From contig CAUGSS010000007.1 of the NCBI GenBank assembly GCA_959602365.1, positions 39,935 through 103,934 on the forward strand: a stretch of 64,000 bases of DNA, read 5' to 3'. The notes beneath the pieces were generated by a model, which had not been told where the DNA came from, did no database searches, and saw nothing but the letters and a program-made list of their open reading frames with translations. The stretch is from an uncultured Eubacteriales bacterium. Its GTDB lineage: Bacteria; Bacillota; Clostridia; Oscillospirales; Oscillospiraceae. Each line of letters begins with the position of its first letter. Position 1 is the first letter of the stretch. The translations under genes and the position numbers were made by a program. Positions 25,329 through 34,781 of this stretch are shown one piece after another.

Positions 25329-26180
25329 ATGCAGTACAGGCCCCTCTCCAACGGTGTGGAGCTGCCAATGATCGGCTATGGCACATTCCGGATCAGAGAC
25401 GCTGCACAGTGTGAGCGATGTGTTTCACAGGCGCTGGAGGCAGGATACCGCCTGTTTGACACGGCCGCATCCTATGAAAATGAGGCGGCGATTGGCAGGG
25501 CGCTCCGCGGTTCCGGGCTGCCGCGAAAGGAGTGGTTCGTGACCACAAAGCTGTGGGTGCAGGACGCCGGGTACGACGGCACGCTCAAAGCCTTTGACAG
25601 CTCTCTGAAACAGCTGGGTCTGGATTACATTGATCTGTATCTGATCCACCAGCCCTTTGGCGACTACTACGGCGCCTGGCGGGCCATGGAACGGCTGTAC
25701 CGGGAGGGTGCGGTCCGGGCCATCGGGGTGAGCAACTTTACCCCGGAGCGGCTGGTAGACCTGTGCATGAATCAGGAGATCAGGCCCATGGTCAACCAGA
25801 TTGAAATCCATCCATTTTTCCAGCAGAACACCGCCCTGCGGGTCATGGAGGATTATGGCGTTGTCCCCCAGGCATGGGGACCGTTTTCTGAAGCACAGAA
25901 GGACATTTTCCATCACAGGACGCTGGCCAAAATTGCGGACAAGCACGGCAGGACAACCGCTCAGATCATACTTCGGTGGCATCTCCAGCGAGGTATCCCC
26001 ACCATTCCAAAAACCGTCCACACAGCCCGAATGGCAGAAAATTTGGATATTTTCGACGTTGAACTGACCGCGCAGGAGATGGAGCGCATCGCGGGAATGG
26101 ACATCGGACACAGCGAGATCATCGATCATCATTGCTTTTCTACGGCAAGGCAGCTGAACAGCGTTAAAATCCACGGATAA
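25329..26180 (+). CDS. Aldo-keto reductase
   Basis: A 283-residue NAD(P)H-dependent aldo-keto reductase. The tetrad can be seen: Asp in FDTAASY, Tyr at the end of that motif, Lys in VTTKLW and His in YLIHQP. GVSNFTPERL and IPKTVHTARM are the later family motifs. GGAGG precedes the ATG. It is followed 82 bases later by a paralogue. The pair may reduce a keto group on the same class of compound handled by the ene-reductase module, but that link is inference. Confidence 0.9.
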   Translation: MQYRPLSNGVELPMIGYGTFRIRDAAQCERCVSQALEAGYRLFDTAASYENEAAIGRALRGSGLPRKEWFVTTKLWVQDAGYDGTLKAFDSSLKQLGLDYIDLYLIHQPFGDYYGAWRAMERLYREGAVRAIGVSNFTPERLVDLCMNQEIRPMVNQIEIHPFFQQNTALRVMEDYGVVPQAWGPFSEAQKDIFHHRTLAKIADKHGRTTAQIILRWHLQRGIPTIPKTVHTARMAENLDIFDVELTAQEMERIAGMDIGHSEIIDHHCFSTARQLNSVKIHG

Positions 26181-26209
26181 CAGCCGTCTCTCATAGCGTG
26201 AAACCCAGG

Positions 26210-26238
26210 TTGCGGGATCGGGGGAGGACGGTTACAAT
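26210..26238 (+). promoter_or_regulatory. Sigma-A-like promoter of second aldo-keto reductase
   Basis: TTGCGG (26210-26215) and TACAAT (26233-26238) are spaced by 17 bases, 24 bases ahead of the second reductase gene. This suggests that gene can be expressed independently of its upstream paralogue. Confidence 0.6.
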
Positions 26239-26261
26239 ACACCAACAGGAGGACTTCTATC

Positions 26262-27122
26262 ATGAACAAGATTGAAACTGTGAAACTGAACAACGGCGTG
26301 GAGATGCTCCTGGAGGGCTTCGGCGTATTCCAGGTGCCGGACCCGGCCGTCTGTGAGCAGGCGGTACTGGACGCCATTTCCACCGGCTACCGCCTCATTG
26401 ACACGGCGGCGGCCTATATGAACGAGGAGGCTGTGGGCAAGGCCATCGCCAAGTGCGGCGTCCCCCGGGAGGAGCTGTTCATCACCACCAAGCTGTGGGT
26501 GCAGGACGCCAGCTACCAGGGGGCCAAGGCGGCCATTGAGACCTCTCTCCAGAAACTGGGGCTGAGCTATATCAACCTGTACCTGATCCACCAGCCCATG
26601 GGCGATTACATCGGCGCCTGGCATGCCATGGAGGAGGCCTATAAGGCCGGCAAGCTGAGGGCCATCGGCGTGTGCAACTTCTATCCCAACCGCCTGGCCG
26701 ACCTGTGCGAGAGCGTGGAGATCAAGCCCGCGGTCAACCAGGTGGAGTTGCACCCCTTCTTCCAGCAGGAGAACGCCCTGGCGCTCATGAAGGAGTACGG
26801 CGTCCACCCCGAGGCCTGGGGCCCCTTCGCCGAGGGCAGCCACGGCATCTTCACTCACCCCGTCCTGACCGAGATCGGCCGGAAGTACGGCAAGAGCGCC
26901 GCCCAGGTGGCCCTGCGGTGGAATGTGCAGCGGGGCGTCACCGTTATCCCCAAGTCCGTCCACAGTGAGCGCATGGAGCAGAACCTGGACATCTGGGACT
27001 TCCAGCTCAGCGGCGAGGATATGGCGGAGATCGCCAGGCTGGACATCGGCCACAGCGAGATCGTGGATCACAGCGACCCCAAGTTTGTCCGGATGCTCCA
27101 CCAGATGAAAATTCACCAATAA
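26262..27122 (+). CDS. Aldo-keto reductase (paralogue)
   Basis: A 286-residue aldo-keto reductase closely related to the preceding one: both share VNQ-hydrophobic-E-x-HPFFQQ, AWGPF and DIGHSEI. The catalytic Asp/Tyr (IDTAAAY), Lys (ITTKLW) and His (YLIHQP) are present. Its codon use is much more GC-rich than its neighbour's, so the pair probably did not arise by a recent tandem duplication in place. Physiological substrate unknown. Confidence 0.9.
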   Translation: MNKIETVKLNNGVEMLLEGFGVFQVPDPAVCEQAVLDAISTGYRLIDTAAAYMNEEAVGKAIAKCGVPREELFITTKLWVQDASYQGAKAAIETSLQKLGLSYINLYLIHQPMGDYIGAWHAMEEAYKAGKLRAIGVCNFYPNRLADLCESVEIKPAVNQVELHPFFQQENALALMKEYGVHPEAWGPFAEGSHGIFTHPVLTEIGRKYGKSAAQVALRWNVQRGVTVIPKSVHSERMEQNLDIWDFQLSGEDMAEIARLDIGHSEIVDHSDPKFVRMLHQMKIHQ

Positions 27123-27931
27123 GGATGCCCTTTGAAACGGCCGGCAGGGTCTGCCTCCATGCGGATTCTGTCGGCCGGCCATGGATATGACAGACCAGAC
27201 ATTCGTCAAAATATCAGGAGAGAATGCCAAAACGAACTTGGCCTAGGTGTGCGCTGAAATCAGGGCCGGGGAGCGTTCCATGCCCGCGGTCCAGCGGAAA
27301 ACGGTGGAGCCGCAAGGCGGGCTGAACAACGCAGACCGGCCCGCCGGAGTGGTACATCTCCCGGCGGGCCGGTTTCGCTGGCGGTGGACAAATGTGCGGT
27401 CAAAGAGCACCCCCGGTAAAGAAAAATGGGAAACTGGGATTGAAAACAGGACAATTTGACGGATGACAGGCAATTCTGAACGGGAGTCATCGGAGACACC
27501 TGACTTGTGCTGACCCGACAAAAATAAGACGAGGAATGGTATGGTTAAACGGCTGTACCATTCCTCGTTGTTTTTGTTCGCTTTTTGGTCTTGCTTCCGC
27601 TTTGAAATCGCGTCCGCTGCTGCGTTGCAGCATCTGGCCTTGAACAAAACGGAAAAGCAAAAAAGAAAGCCCCTGTTTGACGGCGGTACCCACAGGTGTT
27701 TTCAGATGAAGCCAGGCTCTGGGGGGTGGGACAGCCTGTTGGCAAAGCGGATGTTTGAAGCCTTATGGCGTAAGCGGCCTGTGGGACTTGGAGAGGGGGC
27801 GGGAGGTGATGAAATGCCCGCCAGCTTTTGAATGCAATCTGTCGGCCGACGAATCAATTCCGTTTGTTGCGCTTTTGTTGCGCTCGGAATGCTATGCTAA
27901 ATCTGGAAGAAAAAGAGAAAAGGGGGATGTT
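27123..27931. other. Long intergenic region with two hairpins
   Basis: About 800 bases with no supported gene. It holds a perfect 13-bp stem (27335-27347 with 27361-27373) lacking a T-run, and the terminator at 27530. The open frame running into the pseudo-receiver gene from 27755 lacks a ribosome-binding site and coding character. Confidence 0.5.
27530..27580 (+). terminator. Rho-independent terminator upstream of pilus locus
   Basis: A perfect 12-bp stem (27530-27541 with 27556-27567, 14-base loop) is followed by the T-rich TTGTTTTTGTT. It insulates the pilus locus from the reductase genes. Confidence 0.8.
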
Positions 27932-28969
27932 ATGACAATTCTGCTCGTCGATAGCGACAAAGATGCGCTGGAACGGGAAACAAAACGTTTGACAGAGCAG
28001 CAGTTTGCCGTTACCGCATCCCTGTACAGTAACGCTGATGACGCAATCAAATTTGTGATGTATCACGATGTTGATATTGTATTTACCAGGGCAGTACTAA
28101 CAGAGATGACCGGACAGGAGCTGATTGATAGGATCCACAGCTTTAAGCCCGGAACGGAGTGCCATATCCTTCGGAAAGATGAGGAAGTCCCTTTTGACAT
28201 TGTTTTAAAGATATCCAGGCCTTCTTTTCCTGCCGGAAATCAATGCGAGGACACCGCGGCTGGAGCGGGAGAGGCAGGAAGAAGAATGGATACGTTCCAA
28301 GCAGAAAACATACGGCCGGCAGAGACTGGCCGTTCCTTTCAGACAGGGCAGGAGAAAGGCGGTGCCATTATGACAGAACGGGAGCTGCGCAGCTTAGGCA
28401 GAAAAGAGCTTTTGGAAATCATGATTGAGCAGGGAAAAGAGATGGAGGCCAGCAAAGCCCAGTATGAGAAGGATTTGGAGTTTTTAAAGTCTGAGCACGA
28501 GAGAGACCGGGAATTTCTGAAAACCGAATATGAAAAGGAAATCACCGAATTGAGGGAAGCGTTGGAACAGGCCAGGAAAGCGCTGCAATCCAGGGAAATC
28601 GCGATCGACGAGGCGGGATCTATTGCGGTGGCTGCGCTCCAGATCAATGGAGTTTTTGAAGCGGCGCAGGCGGCCAGCCAACAGTATATTGATAACATAC
28701 GCAGCCTCAGCGAAAGACAGGCTGGCATTTGTGCCCGTCGGAATGCGGAGAATCAGGCGGAGGTGGACCGCCGGCTCAAGGAGGCCGAAGCAAAATGTGT
28801 GGAGATGGAGGCCGCCTGCAAAAGGAAATGCCAATCCATGGAAGAAGAGGCCAGACAAAAGTCGGAATCTTATTGGATGGAAGTTTCCCGCCGTCTGCAA
28901 TCTTTTTATGAAAATCATCAGGAGCTGAAAAAATTGCTGCATTTCAGCATCCCGGATTTTCCTGTATGA
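27932..28969 (+). CDS. Pseudo-receiver domain fused to coiled-coil protein
   Basis: A 345-residue protein. Residues 1-85 look like a response-regulator receiver (TILLVDSDKDALERE), but the phosphoacceptor position reads DIVFTRAVL, with Arg where Asp is expected, so phosphorylation is unlikely. Residues about 147-345 are a long charged coiled coil starting MTERELRSLGRKELLEIMIE, a type I recall beside signal peptidase genes in clostridial pilus loci. An internal ATG at 28370 with a GGAGAAAGGCGG stretch could start that part separately. AGGGGGA precedes the ATG at 27932. Function unknown; it leads the pilus operon, 15 bases from the signal peptidase. Confidence 0.7.
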   Translation: MTILLVDSDKDALERETKRLTEQQFAVTASLYSNADDAIKFVMYHDVDIVFTRAVLTEMTGQELIDRIHSFKPGTECHILRKDEEVPFDIVLKISRPSFPAGNQCEDTAAGAGEAGRRMDTFQAENIRPAETGRSFQTGQEKGGAIMTERELRSLGRKELLEIMIEQGKEMEASKAQYEKDLEFLKSEHERDREFLKTEYEKEITELREALEQARKALQSREIAIDEAGSIAVAALQINGVFEAAQAASQQYIDNIRSLSERQAGICARRNAENQAEVDRRLKEAEAKCVEMEAACKRKCQSMEEEARQKSESYWMEVSRRLQSFYENHQELKKLLHFSIPDFPV

Positions 28970-28984
28970 GCGGAGCGCGCCCCT

Positions 28985-29668
28985 ATGAAACGAAAACCGA
29001 TTTCCGCCATGCCCACGCTGGAGCAGTTGGAAGCGGAGCTGAAACGGGAGACTGAGCGAGGACGGCGCAGGCGGGATGCCGGCGTGACACAAAAGCCGGT
29101 TTCTTCCACACCGCTGGTGGAGCAGCTGGAGGAAGAGCTGAAAAGGGACACCTACAAAAAGCAGTATAGACACCTGCTGCGCAGCACAGTTTCTATTCTG
29201 CTTGTTGTCGCGGCTGCTGTTGTACTCATATCCAACCTGTTCCTTCCTGTCCTGCGGATTTACGGTGCTTCTATGACGCCGACCCTGGTGAATGGGAACA
29301 TCGTTGCAGCCGTAAGGAGCGGGACTTATGAACGTGGTGATATCATTGCGTTTTATTATAACAATAAGATTTTGGTCAAACGTGTGATCGGCCTGCCAGG
29401 GGAATGGATTGATATAGACGAGGCGGGTAATGTATACATTGATGACGAACCACTTGATGAACCCTATCTGGAGGAGACGGCATTGGGAGAATGCGATATC
29501 GAATTGCCGTATCAGGTGCCGGAAGGACGATACTTCGTCATGGGAGATCACCGAAGTGTCTCCAGTGACTCGCGCAATAGCCAGGTAGGCTGTGTTTCGG
29601 AGGAACAGATTGTCGGCAGGTTAATCTTCCGGATTTGGCCGTTAAATGAATTGGGAATGGTTGCGTAA
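28985..29668 (+). CDS. Signal peptidase I
   Basis: A 227-residue type I signal peptidase. After an unusual charged N-terminal cytoplasmic extension (residues 1-62, two LEQLEAELKRET/VEQLEEELKRDT-like repeats), a single membrane helix spans about 66-88. The catalytic Ser is in GASMTPTL, the Lys in VKRVIGLPGE, and box E reads GDHRSVSSDSR. It lies directly before the pilus adhesin gene, so it is probably the dedicated peptidase for these pilins. Confidence 0.92.
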   Translation: MKRKPISAMPTLEQLEAELKRETERGRRRRDAGVTQKPVSSTPLVEQLEEELKRDTYKKQYRHLLRSTVSILLVVAAAVVLISNLFLPVLRIYGASMTPTLVNGNIVAAVRSGTYERGDIIAFYYNNKILVKRVIGLPGEWIDIDEAGNVYIDDEPLDEPYLEETALGECDIELPYQVPEGRYFVMGDHRSVSSDSRNSQVGCVSEEQIVGRLIFRIWPLNELGMVA

Positions 29669-29700
29669 TGCCTGAATAACGCCTGGAAGGGAGGCTTTCC

Positions 29701-32700
29701 ATGAAGCAAATGGGTTGGAAAAATAGAATCCAGGAATACATGCGGGAGCACCGGCTGCGGAAGCGCTGGTATAAGCTGACGGCTGTTCTGGCTGCCGCTG
29801 CGGTGGTAGTGACGGGCACTGCGATGATTTTGCCGGCTGTCACCATGGAAAACAGCCCCCAGATGCTGGAGTGTCAGCTTGATATCCATACGCACTCCGA
29901 CAGCTGCTATGATGAGAATGGCAATGTTACCTGTGGGTATGCGGACTTTGTGGTCCACACGCATGACAGCGCCTGTTACGCAGAAGATGGAACCCTCATT
30001 TGTCCATTGGAAGAAATTGAGGCACATACCCACGATGCCTCCTGCTATCAGGAGACCCGCATTCTGACCTGCGGCTTGGAAGAGGGAGCGGGACATATTC
30101 ACGACGACTCCTGTTATGGGGCTGCGGAAGAACCCGCCTGCGGTTTGGAAGAATCGGCCGTACACGTCCATGAAGGGCATATCCACACAGAAGCATGCTA
30201 TGAGGTTTCTGAAACCCTGATCTGTGGACAGGAAGAAGCCGAGCCGCATACACATGATGCGAATTGCTATGACGCGGAGGGAAACCTGATTTGTCAGAAA
30301 TCAGAAGCGGGCCATACTCATACGGCGGAATGTTACGAAACCCAGAGGACACTGGTTTGTACGCAGGATACCGGCTGTTATGACGAGGACGGCGTACTGG
30401 TCTGCGGACAGTCAGAGGGGGGCCACACCCACACTGCAGAATGCTATCCGGAGGAGATAATCTGCGGTCAGGAAGAGACGGCTGCCCACACCCATACAGA
30501 TGACTGCTATGAAATCCAGGAGGAATTGATCTGCGGAAAAGAGGAGATTATCCTGCACACCCACACTGAGGCGTGCTTTGATGAAAACGGCGGGCTGATC
30601 TGTGGCATGCCGGAAGTGAAGGAACATATCCACGACGAAAGCTGCATACCGCAAAAAGAGAGCGGGGACGGGGAGCCGGAGACGGCCGAGGTCATTCCGT
30701 CCGGGACCAGTGGGGCCACCGTGTCCAAGCCGGGTTATACATCCACCGACCAGCCCGTTTCCAATGCGATGCTTTTTGCCGCCCCCCAGGCAGAGACGGG
30801 AAGCTATGACTTCGCCGATGATATCACAAGTGTCACGGTGGAGCGGCAGCAGGGGGGACAGTGGACTCAGAGTGATACGTTTACAGAAGGCGATACCATC
30901 CGAGTTACCATACGTTATGCCATCCCTGCGGGAATAATCAATGGGGATCAGCGAAGCATGCACTATCAGCTTCCTGCCGGTATTGCCCTGGACGAGACAG
31001 AGACAGGCAGCGTATATCTGGAAGGAGGGGATGCGGCCGGGACGTATACCATTTCCACAGACGGCCTGATCAGCATCACCTTTGACGAGGAATTCGCCAA
31101 CGGAGAAGCTTTTTCCGGAAACTTTTATTTCCAGGGATCCATCGCCCTGGCGGATTTGGATGAGGGGGAGGAGATCACATTCGGAGGTGCCGGCGGCGTC
31201 ATCACTGTGGTGCCCGAAGAAAAGCAGCACAGCCTCATTATTGCAAAAGCAGGTGTCTACGTCAGGGATGAAGATGAGGCGGCAGAGTATGATAAGCTCA
31301 ATATGGGCATAGAGATCCAGCCGGAACACCTGATCTATACCATTGAGGTACGGGCGGATGAAACGTCCGACGGCAGCGACGGCACCATCACCGTTACGGA
31401 CGCTTTCACCCACAATCCTGCCGACGGGGTGGTTACTTTTGATGAAGACAATATAACAGTTTTGAAGATTACCCCCACAGTGGATGGAGCTTCTTCTGCG
31501 GTGAAAATCACAGATTATGAGTTGAATATTTCTCAGCAGACCGGGACGGACGATGCCCACACCGGCAGTTTTACCATCACCGGCCTTCCGGCACTGCAGC
31601 CTGGCGAACGCTACAGCATCAATTACAGTGCCAGTATTGATTTTGGAACAGTAAATACCACCAACGGTTATATATCCGTACCCAATGAGGCCACTGCAAA
31701 AGATAATTCTCAGACAGTCACGGCCAATGCCAGCGTTGGGGTCAGCGGGCGAATGGTACACAAAGAGGTCAGCGCCAATGAGGGCACTGGCAATGTGCAG
31801 TGGACGATTACCCTGAATGAGGACGGCCGGGATTTGAGCGGACGGATATTCCGGGATGAGATGATCTATGCGATCGGTGGCGGGGGGATAGTCTCCTATC
31901 CTCTGGAGGATATTACAAATCTCCGGGTGACGGCCTATGCGCTCAACGATGTAGGACAGCAGGTATCCCAGGGCGATGTGACGGCTGCTTTCCAGGGATT
32001 GATTACGTATGAGAATCACGTCATGACCGTCCAATTTCCAGCGGCTGATGCCTGGCCGGAGGGACTTGGCGCCGACTGGGTCTATGAAATCGTCTATGAG
32101 ACGCCTTTCCCCGAGGGAGCGGAGATCGGGGCACAGATTGCCTTCCAAAATACCGCCCGGCTGGACGGATATTATGTGACCGCGAATTGGAACGGCGAAA
32201 TTCCGGAGGCCGGCTACGGCCTGGTCAAGAGAGATACCGGCTACGATCTCAACACAGGGACAGATTTGGGGACGATAGACTGGGAGTCCACCATCAGCTA
32301 TCCGTCCACCGGGTTTGGGCTGGACAGACTTCAGTACATGGACTGGATTCCGGATGCCTGCTATGAAGAGAGCGGGACGTTTATTCCGGACAGCCACTAT
32401 ACCACTCCGGAGACACTGCGAAATACATTGCACATTCAAAATGCGGCAGGACAGGAGTTGGTCTGGGGAGAGGACTTTATTGTCAGTGTTGTGTACTCGG
32501 AGGATATGCCGGACTACGACACATTCCAGAACGCATGGGATGATATGGCGGCGATTTTTGGGCAAGAGCTGATCGAGCTCACAGACCAGGCGGATCCCAA
32601 TCAAGCCATTGGGATGTTCTGTGTCACCTTTACGGAGCAGGCCCGGGTGAAGCTGGAAGGCGGACAGCGCCTGTACATCAGTTATCGGACGTTCTTGGAC

Positions 32701-34713
32701 CGTCAGGGCGTGACCGATGGCAGACAGGTGAAGATCTACAATGTGGGCAGCATCATGGGCAGCACGGTGCAGGTATACCTGAATGCCGCATTCCATCCGC
32801 AGCTGCGCAAGCAGGTCAGCAATACCGGCATGCCCCCCAGTGGGGACGACTTCAATCTGGATTCCGACGTCTATGTGGACGGCCCGGTCGATCTTGATTT
32901 GGGGGACACCGGCGGCAGGCTTTATTACCGCATTCTGTTTTATAACTACGACGATGTCATAGAGTTCCACGATGACCTTCTGCAGAAATTTGATGGAAAA
33001 GTCTCTTTTGACCAGAATATGCGGATCTATGATGCGGCGACAGGTGAACTGATCGGAACCGCGAAAATCTGGGGTCAGCACATCAACAACGATGGTAAAT
33101 ATTATGGCAATTACAAACTGTATGACCTGGATGAGTTTCAGGACTGCATCATCGGCCTGTACTATTCCATCGATGTGAGCGCAGATCCGGCGCTGGCGGA
33201 TCTGGCGGAGGGAGAGACCCTTACCTACACCAACACAGTGGAATGGACGGGGGTCGACACAGATTCCGCCACGGCCAATGTTACCGACAGTGAGCTCACC
33301 CTGAAAAAGGACAGCGTCCTCATCACCGAAAACGGGGAGAACCTGATCTGCTATTATGTGACGGTAAACCCCGAGGGCCGGGACCTGCACCCAGGCAGCG
33401 ACGAGCTGGAACTGCGGGATAACCTGACACTGCCTGCTGGAGCCTCGGCCACCCTGAGACCGGAGACCATCGGACTGTACCACTATGACGCTCAAAACCA
33501 AGATGGATACTATTTGGGCGCAGAAGTGACGGAAGAGGAGTTCGGCGGTTTCAAAGTGGTTCAAACGGAAGGAACGGCCAACTCCTACACCTTCACCGTG
33601 CCGGACGGCATGGCCTGTGTCATAGTGTACGTCTATGAGATTGACGCCGGGACCAGTGCCCTGGAAGAACTTCAGGTGAGCAATACTGCCTCGCTGCTGG
33701 GACGGGCGATCATCTCCGCCGGAGATAATATTACCATTCAGGCCCAGCAGTCCGGGGGTCAGGTGAACAAGGCAACCCTGACCATTTACAAAATCGGCGG
33801 AAACGATGTTACCAACCTGCTGCAGGATGTGCTCTTTGACCTGTTCCGGTATGAACAGCAAGAGGATGGGACATATGCCTGGGCGCGCACCGATCTGACG
33901 GCAATGGGACCGGCAGCAGACGATGGAGGCCGCCACTTTATCACCGGCGGTGACGGTTTGGAGGGCGCCATTATCCTGAACTTCCTGGATGAAGAGGGAG
34001 ATGGGAACAGCTCTTACTACAACACGCTTTACCGCCTGACCGAATACGAGACGCTGGACGGCTATGAGCTGGATACGACGCCCCGGTACTATGTGTGGGG
34101 CGAGCTGGGAAAGACGGAAGAGCAGACCGCTGCGGAGATGGCCGACGTCCTGGCGGAAGCGAATGTGACATGGGACGAAGTCACCTTCATACCCTTCGGT
34201 CAGAGCAAGACGGAAACGATCAGCAACGAGCCTCTTACTACCTCTATCACGGTGACCAAGCAATGGCTGAATATGAACGGGGAGGAATCCCCTGCCGAAG
34301 AACTGCCGGAGAGCATCACCGTTACCCTATATCAACATGTCGGTGAGACAAAGGCCCAATATGGCGATTCGGTTACCGTCCGGCCGGATGAAAACGGCGA
34401 GTGGAGTTACACCTGGGAGGGACTGCCCAGAAAAGACGAGACGGGAGCCTACTGCACTTATTCCGTGGAGGAGACCGATATAGACGGCTATGAGACGTCC
34501 TATCGCTATCCGGGGGATGGCAGTGCGGTTACAGGAATCGACCAGGGTGAAATTCAAATCACCAACACCAAAATCATCAGCTTTGTTCTGCCGGAGACCG
34601 GCGGACTGGGCACAGCCCCCTATATCATCGCGGGACTGCTCCTTGTTGGAATGTCCGGCGTTGGATACCGATCTATCAGGCGAAAACGCCGGAGAGGGGG
34701 GCGCGCTCGCTGA
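29701..34713 (+). CDS. Large LPxTG surface adhesin with His/Cys repeats and Cna-B domain
   Basis: A 1670-residue cell-wall protein, probably the pilus tip adhesin. A basic N-terminus and a helix at about residues 25-45 (LTAVLAAAAVVVTGTAMILP) form the signal. Residues about 60-320 hold some eleven units of the pattern H-T/I-H-x-x-x-C-Y...L-x-C-G. The middle shows repeated isopeptide-forming, D2-like beta domains. A Cna-B domain (ITVTKQWLNMNG ... YSVEETDIDGYE) precedes LPETG at about 1630, a hydrophobic helix and a basic tail. A sortase would anchor it. The His/Cys array could bind metal or form disulfides; this is inference. Confidence 0.88.
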   Translation: MKQMGWKNRIQEYMREHRLRKRWYKLTAVLAAAAVVVTGTAMILPAVTMENSPQMLECQLDIHTHSDSCYDENGNVTCGYADFVVHTHDSACYAEDGTLICPLEEIEAHTHDASCYQETRILTCGLEEGAGHIHDDSCYGAAEEPACGLEESAVHVHEGHIHTEACYEVSETLICGQEEAEPHTHDANCYDAEGNLICQKSEAGHTHTAECYETQRTLVCTQDTGCYDEDGVLVCGQSEGGHTHTAECYPEEIICGQEETAAHTHTDDCYEIQEELICGKEEIILHTHTEACFDENGGLICGMPEVKEHIHDESCIPQKESGDGEPETAEVIPSGTSGATVSKPGYTSTDQPVSNAMLFAAPQAETGSYDFADDITSVTVERQQGGQWTQSDTFTEGDTIRVTIRYAIPAGIINGDQRSMHYQLPAGIALDETETGSVYLEGGDAAGTYTISTDGLISITFDEEFANGEAFSGNFYFQGSIALADLDEGEEITFGGAGGVITVVPEEKQHSLIIAKAGVYVRDEDEAAEYDKLNMGIEIQPEHLIYTIEVRADETSDGSDGTITVTDAFTHNPADGVVTFDEDNITVLKITPTVDGASSAVKITDYELNISQQTGTDDAHTGSFTITGLPALQPGERYSINYSASIDFGTVNTTNGYISVPNEATAKDNSQTVTANASVGVSGRMVHKEVSANEGTGNVQWTITLNEDGRDLSGRIFRDEMIYAIGGGGIVSYPLEDITNLRVTAYALNDVGQQVSQGDVTAAFQGLITYENHVMTVQFPAADAWPEGLGADWVYEIVYETPFPEGAEIGAQIAFQNTARLDGYYVTANWNGEIPEAGYGLVKRDTGYDLNTGTDLGTIDWESTISYPSTGFGLDRLQYMDWIPDACYEESGTFIPDSHYTTPETLRNTLHIQNAAGQELVWGEDFIVSVVYSEDMPDYDTFQNAWDDMAAIFGQELIELTDQADPNQAIGMFCVTFTEQARVKLEGGQRLYISYRTFLDRQGVTDGRQVKIYNVGSIMGSTVQVYLNAAFHPQLRKQVSNTGMPPSGDDFNLDSDVYVDGPVDLDLGDTGGRLYYRILFYNYDDVIEFHDDLLQKFDGKVSFDQNMRIYDAATGELIGTAKIWGQHINNDGKYYGNYKLYDLDEFQDCIIGLYYSIDVSADPALADLAEGETLTYTNTVEWTGVDTDSATANVTDSELTLKKDSVLITENGENLICYYVTVNPEGRDLHPGSDELELRDNLTLPAGASATLRPETIGLYHYDAQNQDGYYLGAEVTEEEFGGFKVVQTEGTANSYTFTVPDGMACVIVYVYEIDAGTSALEELQVSNTASLLGRAIISAGDNITIQAQQSGGQVNKATLTIYKIGGNDVTNLLQDVLFDLFRYEQQEDGTYAWARTDLTAMGPAADDGGRHFITGGDGLEGAIILNFLDEEGDGNSSYYNTLYRLTEYETLDGYELDTTPRYYVWGELGKTEEQTAAEMADVLAEANVTWDEVTFIPFGQSKTETISNEPLTTSITVTKQWLNMNGEESPAEELPESITVTLYQHVGETKAQYGDSVTVRPDENGEWSYTWEGLPRKDETGAYCTYSVEETDIDGYETSYRYPGDGSAVTGIDQGEIQITNTKIISFVLPETGGLGTAPYIIAGLLLVGMSGVGYRSIRRKRRRGGRAR

Positions 34714-34781
34714 GTAATTTGACGATATGTAGCTGAGTTTGTTTTTTGAGAATGCCCATAAGAAGAAAGGAGAAAAGAACC

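Noticed and set aside
28370..28969. Separate gene for the coiled-coil part of the pseudo-receiver protein
   Set aside because: There is no stop between the two parts and the internal start site is weaker than that at 27932; kept as one fused gene with the alternative noted.
29877..30660. Short repeated DNA resembling a repeat array
   Set aside because: The repeats are in-frame protein repeats with irregular spacing and no unique spacers, so this is not a CRISPR array.
30412..34263. A 1283-codon open frame antisense to the pilus adhesin gene
   Set aside because: It mirrors the adhesin's codon structure, has no ribosome-binding site or recognisable domain, and the opposite strand has clear LPxTG, Cna-B and repeat signatures.
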